Positions 1 to 7,992 of a stretch of DNA of 64,000 nucleotides are shown here, in pieces. The stretch is taken from assembly GCF_007827595.1 (NCBI RefSeq), contig NZ_VISR01000010.1, positions 1 to 64,000 of the forward strand. Direction: 5' to 3'. How positions within the stretch are numbered: the stretch's first letter is position 1; each line of letters begins with the position of its first letter. The notes under the pieces were generated by a model. The model saw only the letters and a list, made by a program, of their open reading frames with translations, was not told where the DNA came from and did not search any database. The DNA comes from Streptomyces sp. BK340. Lineage in GTDB: Bacteria; Actinomycetota; Actinomycetes; Streptomycetales; Streptomycetaceae. The translations under genes were made by a program, and so were the position numbers.

Positions 1-117
1 GCGGCCGGACAGTACAGCGCGAAGACAGCCCAGCAGGGCGTCAGTCAGACCCCGAGCCACGACCGCCGGAACCTGAGTATCAGCATCAATGTCAGTCCCC
101 CCTGCCATCATCCCGCC

Positions 118-519
118 ATGCTCTACCACGCCTTGGTGGCCGAATCCCGTAGGGACGACTCGCTGGACGACGTGCGGTCCGCCGCCCTCGATCGCGCGCG
201 CCGGCTCGTCGATCTCCTGGAACGCCAGCGCACGGACCCCCGGTGGGACGTCCCCGCGGCGTTGCGGGGACCGGGGGCCCTGGTCGTCCGCGGAGACTTG
301 GGCACGTACAAGATCCATCTGGGCTCGGCCAACATCCTGATGGAACCCGACGATGCCTACCTGTGCATCGTCCCGGCCGGGCGCAAGGGGGACGGCAAGG
401 TGTTCCTGCCGTTCGAGGACGAACGGCTCTCCCTCATCCTCAGCAAGGCGTTCCTGCTCGCCGCCGACACCAGGATCACCGACGACACGATCCTCCGACA
501 GATCAAGAGGGGCGCCTGA
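118..519 (+). CDS. Short protein with a DUF4132 C-terminal (DUF7737-like) domain
   Basis: This 133-residue protein consists mainly of the domain that normally forms the last ~80 residues of DUF4132 proteins. Residues ~55-133 (motifs KIHLGSANILMEP, CIVPAGRKGDGKVFLPFEDE) are nearly identical to the end of the next gene. Its function is unknown. The stop overlaps the ATG of the DUF4132 gene by one base (TGATG), so the two are probably translationally coupled. The start is uncertain: ATG 118 has no convincing ribosome binding site, and the frame stays open upstream to base 1, so the gene may begin outside the window. Residues ~1-50 are arginine- and leucine-rich and do not match the neighbour. 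It could be a functional stand-alone module or the 3' relic of a former tandem DUF4132 copy. Confidence 0.6.
   Translation: MLYHALVAESRRDDSLDDVRSAALDRARRLVDLLERQRTDPRWDVPAALRGPGALVVRGDLGTYKIHLGSANILMEPDDAYLCIVPAGRKGDGKVFLPFEDERLSLILSKAFLLAADTRITDDTILRQIKRGA
280..519 (+). repeat. Direct repeat copy A (DUF4132 3' end)
   Basis: These 240 bases align without gaps to 2625-2864 with about 19 differences (roughly 92% identity by eye). A stretch of about 110 bases (361-470 against 2706-2815) looks identical. Both copies are coding in the same frame and both end in a TGATG stop/start overlap with the next gene. The near-identity at silent positions points to recent duplication or gene conversion. Confidence 0.85.
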
Positions 520-2864
520 TGGACCTCACAGCCCGGCTGACGCGCGCGCTGACCGACCCGGACTTCACACTCGAGGACCAGGACAGGCGCCCGGACCTGT
601 CACAGGTCTCCGACGAGCAGCTCGGCAGCCTGTTCGTGGCGGCCTACCAGGTGAGGGCATCGGCCGCGCAGACGATGGCGACGGTCCGCTTCGCGGTCGA
701 GGACGCGGTCAGGGAACGGCAGCCGCGCTACACGCCCGAGGCGTGCCGCCGCATGTTCGAGGTACTCGTCGAGCGATGCGAGGAGTCCGGCTGGGCCGAC
801 CTCACCCTCGGCCTGCGCGCGCTGGAGTCCTGCACAGGGCCGCTGCCCGACGTGTCCGAACCGGCCCGTCGGCTGGTCGGGTTCCGGCTGGAGAAGGAGA
901 CCCTGCGTCAGCCGTACGCACTGCTGGCGGTCGCCGGGTTCGCCGGCGACGCGACCCTGCGCTCGGTCGTGGAGCGCCTCTCCCGCGATGTGGGCCCCAT
1001 AGTCGCCGACGAGATCGCCGTCATGGCCGGTCTCACCCCGGCCGAACGGGCGCTGCTGTCCGACATCGACCGGGAGCACAGGTTCGTCTCGCCGCTCGCG
1101 CACACCTGGCGCCGGTCGGCCGACAACCCCGCCTACGTGGCCTTCGCCCGGCGCGCGCTCGAAGCCGCGGCCGACCGCACGGATGCGATCCGGGCGGGTG
1201 AGATCCCCTACCGGGCGGACAAGGCGTTCACGGACCGGGAGATCACCTCGCTCGGACAGGCCCTGCGGGTGGCGCTGCTGCGCGACGAGCCCTGGCTGCC
1301 GGAGCTGTTCCAGCGGCTGCTGCCCGGCGTCGCCCTCGCTCCGACGGCGGCGAAGACGCTGCCCTCGCAGGCCCTGCTGTACGAAGTGGTCCGCGCCGCA
1401 CAGGACTTCCCGACACCCGAGCTGGTGACCGCGATCCGCACGGTGCGCCGGACCGTCCGGCACGCCGGGGTGCCCAAGCAACTCGACAAGATGTTCAAGA
1501 AGGTCGACGCTGCGCTGGCCGAACGCACCGACGTGGCACTGCGGTTGCCGAGGCTGGGGTTCGACGCCGTGCCCGTCGGCGGCTCCGTCGCCGGCGGCGT
1601 CCTGCGCCGCCCGGCCGGTGACTACCAGGCCGTCGTCACGGTCACCGAGACCGCCACGCTGACCTGGGAGAAGGACGGCCGCCCGCTGCGCAGCCTACCG
1701 GCGCCGGTACGCCGCGATCATGCGGCTCTGGTCAAGGAGCTGCGCGAGCTGGTGAAGCGCGTCAATGCCCAACTGGTCACCCTCGTACGGGCGTTGGAGG
1801 GTGGCTTCGCCGTCGAGGCCGTCCACCCGTACGGCTGGTGGCGCACCGAGCTGGCCGGGCACCCCCTCGCGGGTACCCTCGTACGCCGACTGCTCTGGGA
1901 GATCGAGATCGCACCCGGCGAGTGGCGGGCCGTACTGCCCGAGACGGCCGAGCACCTTCCCGACGCGCCCGACGACGCCTCCGTACGGCTCTGGCACCCG
2001 CTCCGCTCCGACCCCCGGGCCGTGCGGGCCTGGCGGGACCTGCTCACCGAGCGGTGCATACGGCAGCCCTTCAAGCAGGCGTTCCGCGAGATCTACCTGC
2101 TCACTCCGGCCGAGGAGCGGACCCGCGTCTACTCCAACCGCTTCGCCGCCCATCTCGTCCACTACCGCAGGATGTTCGCCCTGTTCCGGGCCCGGGGATG
2201 GAAGAGCGACCTGCTCGGCCCCTGGGACGGCGGGGACGGCGACGAGGCCGAACGCACGCTGGCGGCGGGGGAGTGGCGGGTCCGCTTCTTCCACCGCTGG
2301 GCCGACTGGGCGGGCGAGGAGGAACTGGCGTCGACCGACCAAGTGCGGTTCCACCGCCGGGTGGAGGGAGTCTGGCGCGAGGCACCGCTCGCCGACGTGC
2401 CCCCGCTGGTGTTCAGCGAGGCGATGCGCGACGTGGACCTCTTCGTCGGTGTCACCTCGATCGCCGCCGATCCCGACTGGACCGACGGCGGACCCGAGCG
2501 CACCTACTGGGAGCGGGCCGGGTTCGCCGAGCTGACGGCGAGCGCCGAGGCCCGCCGCGACGTCCTGGAACGGATCCTGCCGCGGCTGAGGATCGCCGAC
2601 CGGTGCACGCTGGAGGGCCGCTTCCTGGTCGTCCGCGGCGAGCTGCGCAGGTACAAGATCCATCTGGGCTCGGCCAACATCCTGATGGAACCGGACGACA
2701 GCTACCTGTGCATCGTCCCGGCCGGGCGCAAGGGGGACGGCAAGGTGTTCCTGCCGTTCGAGGACGAACGGCTCTCCCTCATCCTCAGCAAGGCGTTCCT
2801 GCTCGCCGCCGACACCGAGATCACCGACGAGACCATCCTCATGCAGATCAAGCGAGGTGCCTGA
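519..2864 (+). CDS. DUF4132 domain-containing protein
   Basis: This 781-residue protein belongs to the DUF4132 (MolR-like) family, whose biochemical role is not established. The N-terminal ~450 residues are helical and HEAT-like. The DUF4132 core follows, recognisable by WWRTELAGHPLAG, a LWHPL segment, and the conserved block around IRQPFKQAFREIYLLTPAE and YSNRFAAHLVHY. The C-terminal ~80 residues form the KIHLGSANILMEP module that is duplicated upstream. The ATG at 519 overlaps the stop of the preceding gene, and its own stop overlaps the ATG of the next gene in the same TGATG arrangement, so the three genes are translated as a unit. In other actinomycetes such genes can lie near MoxR ATPase and VWA genes; none is visible here, though the window starts just upstream. 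Confidence 0.85.
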   Translation: MDLTARLTRALTDPDFTLEDQDRRPDLSQVSDEQLGSLFVAAYQVRASAAQTMATVRFAVEDAVRERQPRYTPEACRRMFEVLVERCEESGWADLTLGLRALESCTGPLPDVSEPARRLVGFRLEKETLRQPYALLAVAGFAGDATLRSVVERLSRDVGPIVADEIAVMAGLTPAERALLSDIDREHRFVSPLAHTWRRSADNPAYVAFARRALEAAADRTDAIRAGEIPYRADKAFTDREITSLGQALRVALLRDEPWLPELFQRLLPGVALAPTAAKTLPSQALLYEVVRAAQDFPTPELVTAIRTVRRTVRHAGVPKQLDKMFKKVDAALAERTDVALRLPRLGFDAVPVGGSVAGGVLRRPAGDYQAVVTVTETATLTWEKDGRPLRSLPAPVRRDHAALVKELRELVKRVNAQLVTLVRALEGGFAVEAVHPYGWWRTELAGHPLAGTLVRRLLWEIEIAPGEWRAVLPETAEHLPDAPDDASVRLWHPLRSDPRAVRAWRDLLTERCIRQPFKQAFREIYLLTPAEERTRVYSNRFAAHLVHYRRMFALFRARGWKSDLLGPWDGGDGDEAERTLAAGEWRVRFFHRWADWAGEEELASTDQVRFHRRVEGVWREAPLADVPPLVFSEAMRDVDLFVGVTSIAADPDWTDGGPERTYWERAGFAELTASAEARRDVLERILPRLRIADRCTLEGRFLVVRGELRRYKIHLGSANILMEPDDSYLCIVPAGRKGDGKVFLPFEDERLSLILSKAFLLAADTEITDETILMQIKRGA
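2625..2864 (+). repeat. Direct repeat copy B (DUF4132 3' end)
   Basis: This is the second copy of the 240-base direct repeat whose first copy is at 280-519. It encodes the last 79 residues of the full-length DUF4132 protein. The two copies differ most in the first 27 bases and in the last ~50 bases, and hardly at all between. Confidence 0.85.
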
Positions 2865-3256
2865 TGGCCACCGTGACATTCCGGGACGAGACCGCGACGG
2901 GCAAGCCCGTCACCGAGTGGCAGGTCGCGGGGCTGCCGGAGCGGATGACCGTACGGGAGCTGATCAGGCTCCGGGTCCGGGAGGAGGTCGCCCGGCACAA
3001 CGTCCGGCCGAACGACCGCTTCAACGGCCTCGTCCGCCCCGACGACGCCGAGACGGAACTGAACGGCTACCGGCTCCGCGAGCCCCGCCGCATCGACTGG
3101 GAGCGCCAGGCCGAGATCGCCGAGCGCGCCTTCCTGGCCAACGGGTTCTTCGTGCTGGCCGGCGACCGCCAGGTCGAGGGCCTCGACGAGGTCGTGGATC
3201 TCGCCGTCGATCCCGGCCTGGTCTTCATCAAGCTCGTCGCCCTCGTCGGCGGCTGA
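2864..3256 (+). CDS. Hypothetical protein coupled to the DUF4132 gene
   Basis: This 130-residue protein has no function I can assign. It begins MATVTFRDETATGKPVTEWQ, is rich in charged residues, and contains a helical segment around RELIRLRVREEVARHN. It ends in a hydrophobic VFIKLVALVGG tail that is too short to be a confident membrane segment. The ATG at 2864 overlaps the DUF4132 stop, so it is very likely co-translated and may act with that protein. There is no signal peptide, cysteine cluster or known enzymatic motif. The next 14 bases separate it from an opposing degraded alcohol dehydrogenase, so the cassette ends here. Confidence 0.75.
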   Translation: MATVTFRDETATGKPVTEWQVAGLPERMTVRELIRLRVREEVARHNVRPNDRFNGLVRPDDAETELNGYRLREPRRIDWERQAEIAERAFLANGFFVLAGDRQVEGLDEVVDLAVDPGLVFIKLVALVGG

Positions 3257-3270
3257 GCCGTCCTCGTCTG

Positions 3271-3530
3271 TCAGGCCGGCGACGAGGTGTCGACCACGAA
3301 GCGGTAGTGGACAGGCGAGGACCCGGTCGAACGCCTCGTTGATCTTGTCCGCCGGGATCGGCTCGATCTCTGCGCCGATGCCGTGCTCGGCGCAGAAGTC
3401 GAGCATCTCCTGAGTCTCGCGGACGCCGCCGAACAGCGATCCGGGGTACGAGCGCCGAACAGGGAGGGCACGTTCACCGCGAGCGGGTTCGCCGGGGGGC
3501 GACGTCAGGCCGTGGACGAGCGCCCGGACG
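3271..3530 (-). pseudogene. 3' remnant of a zinc-dependent alcohol dehydrogenase
   Basis: The minus strand encodes the C-terminal part of a medium-chain NAD(P)-dependent alcohol dehydrogenase in two reading frames. One frame gives SLFGGVRETQEMLDFCAEHG and IEPIPADKINEAFDRVLA, which are typical of the family. The segments before and after it (VNVPSLFGA, then VHYRFVVDT ending at the stop at 3271) lie in the other frame. Two small frameshifts, near 3453 and 3315, are therefore needed. The N-terminal two thirds of the gene, including the zinc ligands, is missing; upstream sequence to about 3680 is unrecognisable. It is a relic and not an active enzyme. Confidence 0.75.
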
Positions 3531-3681
3531 GCGGCCGCCAGGGCGTGCGGGCCGGTGCTGTCGGGGAAGACGTGCCCGACGAGAGCAGTGACGTACCGGG
3601 AGACGGCCGCACGGCCCACCCCCGTCTTCCCGGCTCGGTTCAGACGCCCGCAGGTGCCGCGGCCGGGCGCCGATGGAGCTG

Positions 3682-4269
3682 CTACTCCGCGGCGGCCTTC
3701 GGCTCGCTGATCCGACGGGCGGCCTCGACGACTGCCGCGCGGTGCTCGGCCAGCCGCTGCGCCGGCCACGATGGACCGCTCTCTGCCGCGTCGGCGCCCT
3801 CAGCGGCCCAGAACCATGCCTGGGCCGCGGCGAGCACCATGGTCAGCAGATCTGCGGGCCCCATGTCCCGGGCGAGGTCGCCACGCTGCTGCGCGTCGGC
3901 CACTTCGGCGGTCTTACGCGCGAAGGCGCCCGCCTCGAGTTCGGTGGCGGAGGGACGTTCCAGGAGCTTCCACAGGCGTAGGCGCATGAGGTCCGGCCGG
4001 GCGACGAGATGGTCGAAGATCGCGCCTGCGTATCCGGGCAGGTCGTCGACGTCGAACGGCACCGCCTCGGCACCCGCCGCCAGGGCCCGTTGCAGAACCT
4101 CGTCGAACAACTGCTCTTTGTTGCCGAAGTAGGCGTAGATCAGCCGTTTGTTCGCCCCCGCGGCCTCGGCGATCCGGTCCACCCGGGCCCCGGCGATGCC
4201 GTAGGCGGCGAATTCGTTGAAGGCGGCGTCGAGCAGCCGGGCTTTGGTGGCGCTGGAGTCCCGTGGCAT
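3682..4269 (-). CDS. TetR-family transcriptional regulator
   Basis: This 195-residue protein has an N-terminal TetR helix-turn-helix (residues ~8-55: KARLLDAAFNEFAAYGIAGARVDRIAEAAG, then LIYAYFGNKEQLF) and a C-terminal ligand-binding helical domain. ATG 4269 starts directly before the family-typical N-terminus; two GTG codons at 4275 and 4278 are alternatives. The gene is transcribed divergently from an aldo-keto reductase. The 101-base intergenic region holds two similar inverted-repeat sites, one of them touching the -35 box of the reductase promoter, so local repression of both genes is likely. The ligand is unknown; small aldehydes or quinone-like stress compounds would fit the neighbour. 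Confidence 0.9.
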   Translation of the reverse strand: MPRDSSATKARLLDAAFNEFAAYGIAGARVDRIAEAAGANKRLIYAYFGNKEQLFDEVLQRALAAGAEAVPFDVDDLPGYAGAIFDHLVARPDLMRLRLWKLLERPSATELEAGAFARKTAEVADAQQRGDLARDMGPADLLTMVLAAAQAWFWAAEGADAAESGPSWPAQRLAEHRAAVVEAARRISEPKAAAE

Positions 4270-4287
4270 GTCCACCACCCTAGCAAG

Positions 4288-4301
4288 TAACTATCTAGTT
4301 A
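4288..4301. promoter_or_regulatory. Candidate TetR operator 1
   Basis: Perfect inverted repeat TAACTA-TC-TAGTTA between the divergent TetR and aldo-keto reductase genes. It ends one base upstream of the reductase -35 box, where a bound repressor would block RNA polymerase. Confidence 0.65.
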
Positions 4302-4330
4302 TTGACATAGGCGATCCACGGGTTTACGGT
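4302..4330 (+). promoter_or_regulatory. Promoter of the aldo-keto reductase gene
   Basis: TTGACA (4302-4307) and TACGGT (4325-4330) are separated by 17 bases, which matches the vegetative sigma-factor consensus. Transcription would begin around 4337, inside the second operator-like site. Confidence 0.6.
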
Positions 4331-4333
4331 CAT

Positions 4334-4353
4334 GTATCTATCCAGTTAGTTAC
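4334..4353. promoter_or_regulatory. Candidate TetR operator 2
   Basis: GTATCTATCCAGTTAGTTAC resembles operator 1: aligned from its GTAACTATC, about 13 of 17 positions match. It lies just downstream of the reductase -10 box, so two bound dimers would bracket the promoter. Confidence 0.5.
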
Positions 4354-4370
4354 GGAATTGAGGAGTCACT

Positions 4371-5354
4371 GTGGAACAGCGCGCACTGGGCACCCGGGGT
4401 CTGACCGTCGGAGCCCAAGGGCTCGGCTGCATGGGCATGAGCGCCTTCTACGGCGCCACCGACGAGGCCGAGTCGCTGGCCACCGTCGAGCGGGCGCTCG
4501 AGCTGGGCGTCACTCTGCTGGACACCGCCGAGAGCTACGGCCCGTTCGTCAACGAGCAGCTCCTCGGCAAGGCACTGGCCGGGCGCCGGGACGCTGCCGT
4601 CCTCGCCACCAAGACCGGTGTCGAGATCACCGACGACGGCCGGGCGATCGGCCTGAACGGCCGGCCCGAGTACGTACGCAGGGCCCTCGAACGTTCGCTG
4701 CGGCATCTGGGCACCGACCACGTCGACCTGTACTACCTGCACCGCATCGACCCCGAGGTGCCGATCGAGGACACCGTCGGCGCACTGGCCGAGCTGGTCG
4801 CCGAGGGCAAGATCCGTCACATCGGCGTGAGCGAGGCGTCCGCGCGGACGATCCGGCGCGCCCATGCCGTACACCCGCTCACCGCTGTCCAGACCGAGTA
4901 CTCGCTCTTCGAGCGCGGAATCGAACACAACGGGGTGCTCGACACCCTGCGTGAACTGGGGATCGGCATGGTCGCGTACTCCCCGCTCGGGCGTGGCTTC
5001 CTGTCCGGCGCCATCACCAGTCCCGACGACTTCGCCGAGGACGACTGGCGGCGTACCGACCCGCGCTTCCAGGGCGAGAACTTCGATCGCAACCTCGACG
5101 TCGTGCGCGAGGTCCGCCGCATCGCCGCCGCCAAGGACGTCACGCCTTCCCAGCTGGCGCTCGCCTGGGTCCAGCACCAGGGCGCGATCGCCATCCCGGG
5201 CACCAAGCGCCGCCGCTACCTGGAGGAGAACGTCGCCGCGACCGAGGTGACGCTCACCGCCGAGGACATAGCCGCGATCGAGGCGGTCGCCCCGCACGGC
5301 GCGGTCACCGGCGACCGCTACGCACCCCAGTTCATGGGGACGCTCGACGGCTGA
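4371..5354 (+). CDS. Aldo/keto reductase
   Basis: This 327-residue NADPH-dependent aldo/keto reductase would reduce aldehydes or ketones in the cytoplasm. The TIM-barrel signature is intact: LGCMGMS near the N-terminus, the catalytic Asp and Tyr in LLDTAESYG, Lys in LATKTG and His in YYLHRID, and the cofactor-binding region AIPGTKRRRYLEEN near residue 280. The length is normal for the AKR11/13-like subgroup. The start is GTG 4371, preceded by a TTGAGGAG Shine-Dalgarno at 4358-4365. It is divergent from the TetR gene and is probably its main target, read from the promoter at 4302-4330. A GC-rich hairpin follows at 5383. Confidence 0.92.
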   Translation: MEQRALGTRGLTVGAQGLGCMGMSAFYGATDEAESLATVERALELGVTLLDTAESYGPFVNEQLLGKALAGRRDAAVLATKTGVEITDDGRAIGLNGRPEYVRRALERSLRHLGTDHVDLYYLHRIDPEVPIEDTVGALAELVAEGKIRHIGVSEASARTIRRAHAVHPLTAVQTEYSLFERGIEHNGVLDTLRELGIGMVAYSPLGRGFLSGAITSPDDFAEDDWRRTDPRFQGENFDRNLDVVREVRRIAAAKDVTPSQLALAWVQHQGAIAIPGTKRRRYLEENVAATEVTLTAEDIAAIEAVAPHGAVTGDRYAPQFMGTLDG

Positions 5355-5382
5355 GCCGCCACACCCTCGACCCGTCCCGTCA

Positions 5383-5400
5383 CGGGGCAGGAGCGCCCCG
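5383..5400 (+). terminator. Possible terminator after the aldo/keto reductase
   Basis: CGGGGC and GCCCCG form a 6-bp GC-only stem with a 6-base loop, 28 bases after the stop codon. There is no T-run, as is common in Streptomyces. Confidence 0.4.
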
Positions 5401-5679
5401 CACACAGCCCCCCCCACGCCCCCGAAGAGCGACGTGGACGTGCCCGGCGTCGCTCGGCTGAAAGACGGTTCGCTGCTGCGGAACCTCGCCGCGGAAGGAC
5501 TGTCCGCCGAGGCCATCGCCGCGGTCGAGATCGCTGCCGGGCACTTCACGGACGACGTACTCGGGCGTGTCACGTCAGTGGGCGACGGGCACGCGTGGAC
5601 TCCCGTCGGCGCCTCGCCGACTTCCCGGTGAACCGGCCCGAAAGGCCACTCGAGTCATCCGGGTCAGGAGACTCGTCCG
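5401..5679. other. Intergenic stretch without a supported gene
   Basis: A short plus-strand open frame (5434-5631, starting GTG) has plausible codon bias, but I recognise nothing in its product and see no clear ribosome binding site. Given the pseudogene that follows, it may be residue of a deleted gene. No repeats or RNA features were seen. Confidence 0.4.
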
Positions 5680-6143
5680 CTGTCCGAACCGCAGACGCCC
5701 CACACCTTCGGGGCAAGCACGACCGCCGCCCAGGTCATCGACGCCGTCGACCTTCACGGCCGCCGGGCCGTGGTGACCGGAGCCAGTTCCGGAATCGGGG
5801 TGGAGTCGGCCCGGGCGCTCGCCGCGGCTGGTGCCGAGGTCACCCTGGCCGTGCGGACACCGACGCCGGTGCCCGCGTGGCGGCGCGCCTGGAGGCAGTA
5901 CTGCCTCCCACGTCAGGGGAGTTGTTGGTGGAACGGCTCGACCTGGCCGACCGGTCGACGGTTGCGGCGTTCGTGGCGGCCTGGCAGGGCCCGCTGCACA
6001 TCCCGGGCAACAACGCCGGAGTGGTGGCCCCGCCGGAACTCGTCCGTACCGCCGACGGGCGGGAGCTGCAGTTCGCCGTCAACCACCGAAGCAGTGGTGC
6101 TGCGACCCACGGCTCCCCACCCTCCCCCGGCACGCCACTGTGA
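5680..6143 (+). pseudogene. Degraded short-chain dehydrogenase/reductase
   Basis: This is the N-terminal half of an SDR oxidoreductase. The Rossmann motif VVTGASSGIG (around 5770-5800) and AAAGAEVTLAVR are in one frame. A single missing base near 5856 moves the continuation (DTDAGARVAARLE, LDLADRSTVAAFVAAWQGPLH, NNAGVVAPPELVRTADG) to the next frame. After NH at about 6090 the similarity stops and the frame ends at 6143, so the catalytic Tyr-x3-Lys region is absent. The presumed start reads CTG (5680) instead of ATG, behind a CAGGAG box. The start, the frame and the 3' half are all damaged, so this is not a functional enzyme. Confidence 0.8.
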
Positions 6144-6157
6144 TCCGAGGGCATGAC

Positions 6158-7027
6158 CTACTTGAGCCCGCTCAGCATGACGCCACGGATGTAGTACTTC
6201 TGCAGCAGCAGGAAGAGGACCAGGACCGGCAGGATGCTCAGGACGAGTCCGGCCATGACGATGGGCATCGTGCGGGTCGGGTCGACATAGTCCTGCAGAA
6301 GCTGGATGCCGACGGGCAGGGTCATCACGTCCGGGTCGGCGGTCGAGACGAGCAGTGCCCAGATGTACTCGTTCCAGGCGTCGACGAAGGTCAGCAGCCC
6401 GAGCGTCACCAGCACCGGCTTGGTCTGCGGCACCACGATCCGCCACCACACGGCGAACTCGCCGGCCCCGTCGATGCGCGCGGCCTCCAGGACCTCGTCC
6501 GGGATCGAGACCATGAACTGGCGCATCAGGAAGATCCCGAAGCCGTTGACGAGGAAGGGCATGGCGAGCGCCACGATGCTGACGGTCAGGCCCGCGCCCC
6601 CGCGCCCGAACAGGTCGTTGCCCCCGGCCAGGGGCCAGTGCACCAGGATCAGGAAGTGCGGGATGAAGAAGAGGAACGGCGGGAACATCATCGTCGACAG
6701 CACCAGGCGGAAGATGAAGTTCCGTCCGGGGAAGCGGAGTTTGGCGAGCGCGTAGCCCGCGAGCGACGACGTGAGCAGCACCGATCCGGTGATCACGGCG
6801 GTGGCGACGACGCTGTTGCGGAAGAGCACCGGCAGATCGAGCTGGTCGATCGCCGCCCGGTAGTTGGACAGGTCGAACGCCTCGGGCAGGAACCGGTACG
6901 GCAGTGTGCCGGACTCGCCGGGCCCCTTGAAGGACGTCATCACCATGTCGAGGAAGGGCACCACCGTGAGCACGGCGCCGGTCACGACCAGCAGATACGA
7001 GAACCACGGGAAACGGCGGCGGTTCAT
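6158..7027 (-). CDS. Carbohydrate ABC transporter permease (MalG/CUT1 type)
   Basis: This 289-residue inner-membrane permease belongs to a CUT1-type sugar importer. It has about six membrane helices, the first in WFSYLLVVTGAVLTVVPFL. The cytoplasmic EAA loop EAARIDGAGEFAVWWRIVVP, which docks the ATPase, is intact. The ATG at 7027 overlaps the stop of the upstream permease by four bases (ATGA), so an in-frame start further upstream at 7057 is unlikely. It is the last gene of a leftward operon of NamZ-like hydrolase, GNAT protein, binding protein and two permeases. No ATPase is encoded; streptomycetes commonly energise such importers with the shared ATPase MsiK. The substrate is inferred from the operon to be a peptidoglycan-derived sugar. 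Confidence 0.9.
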   Translation of the reverse strand: MNRRRFPWFSYLLVVTGAVLTVVPFLDMVMTSFKGPGESGTLPYRFLPEAFDLSNYRAAIDQLDLPVLFRNSVVATAVITGSVLLTSSLAGYALAKLRFPGRNFIFRLVLSTMMFPPFLFFIPHFLILVHWPLAGGNDLFGRGGAGLTVSIVALAMPFLVNGFGIFLMRQFMVSIPDEVLEAARIDGAGEFAVWWRIVVPQTKPVLVTLGLLTFVDAWNEYIWALLVSTADPDVMTLPVGIQLLQDYVDPTRTMPIVMAGLVLSILPVLVLFLLLQKYYIRGVMLSGLK

Positions 7028-7992
7028 GCGTCCTCCCCCTTTCGCCGGAAGATCCACAACTGCGCCAGCGTGACCAGGAGGACCACCACGAACAGCACGA
7101 ACGCGGCGGCGCTGGCGGTGCCCCAGTCTCCGTACGAGAAGGCCTGCCGGTACATCTCCAGCGCGGCGACATCGGTCGCGTCACCCGGCCCGCCCTTGGT
7201 CATCACGATGATCAGCGCGAACGACTGCAGCCCGGTGAGGAACTGGGTGATGCACACGAACAGCAGGGACGGCCGCAGCAGCGGCAGCGTGATCTTCCGG
7301 AAGACGGTGACGGGCCCGGCGCCGTCGAGCGCGGCGGCCTCGTAGTACGACTCGGGAATGGACTTCAGTCCTGCGGTCAGGATGAGGATCGCCGAGCCGA
7401 CCGATGCCCAGGCCTGTACGACCACGACTGAGGGCAGCGCGGTGTCCGGATCCTGGAGGAACGCCACCGAGTCGAGCCCGAGGGCGTTGAGGACGCCGTT
7501 GACGAGTCCGCCCGGTTCGTACATGTACTTCCACACGTTGCCGACGGCGACGACGGTCGTGACGATCGGCAGGAAGTACAGCGTGCGCCACAGCCCCTGG
7601 AACCGCAGGTTGTCGATACAGGTGGCGACGACCACGGAGCCGGCGAGCGCGAGGGCCACCGTGCCCAGGGCGAACAGCAGCGTGTTGGTGAGGACCGGGG
7701 CCAGGAACGTCGAACCGTCCGCGAAGAGACCGGTGAAGTTGTCCAGTCCGACCGGATCGATGTCGCCGAGGTCGAAACCGGCCCAGCGGGACGTGGACAG
7801 CAGCAGCGCGAAGCCGAGCGGCAGGATCAGGAAGACCGCGAAGAACAGCAGCGTCGGTGCCAGGAAGAGATAGCCGACGACCGCCTGGCGGCGCCGGCGC
7901 CGGGCCGGACCGCGGCGGCCGTCGACCGCGGGTCCGGCGGAGCGCGGGCCGGGCACTCGCTCGGTCGTCTCCGGCGCCAGGGCGTTCACCAT
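7024..7992 (-). CDS. Sugar ABC transporter permease (MalF/CUT1 type)
   Basis: This 322-residue permease pairs with the downstream MalG-type protein. An arginine-rich cytoplasmic N-terminus (residues ~20-35) precedes a first helix, VVGYLFLAPTLLFFAVFLIL. The EAA loop reads EAAALDGAGPVTVFRKITLP. I chose ATG 7992 because it overlaps the binding-protein stop by seven bases; an upstream in-frame ATG at 8067 would intrude into the binding-protein gene. Length and topology are normal for the family. Confidence 0.9.
   Translation of the reverse strand: MVNALAPETTERVPGPRSAGPAVDGRRGPARRRRRQAVVGYLFLAPTLLFFAVFLILPLGFALLLSTSRWAGFDLGDIDPVGLDNFTGLFADGSTFLAPVLTNTLLFALGTVALALAGSVVVATCIDNLRFQGLWRTLYFLPIVTTVVAVGNVWKYMYEPGGLVNGVLNALGLDSVAFLQDPDTALPSVVVVQAWASVGSAILILTAGLKSIPESYYEAAALDGAGPVTVFRKITLPLLRPSLLFVCITQFLTGLQSFALIIVMTKGGPGDATDVAALEMYRQAFSYGDWGTASAAAFVLFVVVLLVTLAQLWIFRRKGEDA

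Noticed and set aside
5434..5631. Open frame of 65 codons between the aldo/keto reductase and the SDR remnant
   Set aside because: No recognisable motif, no clear RBS, and it lies in a decaying segment; not supported as a gene.
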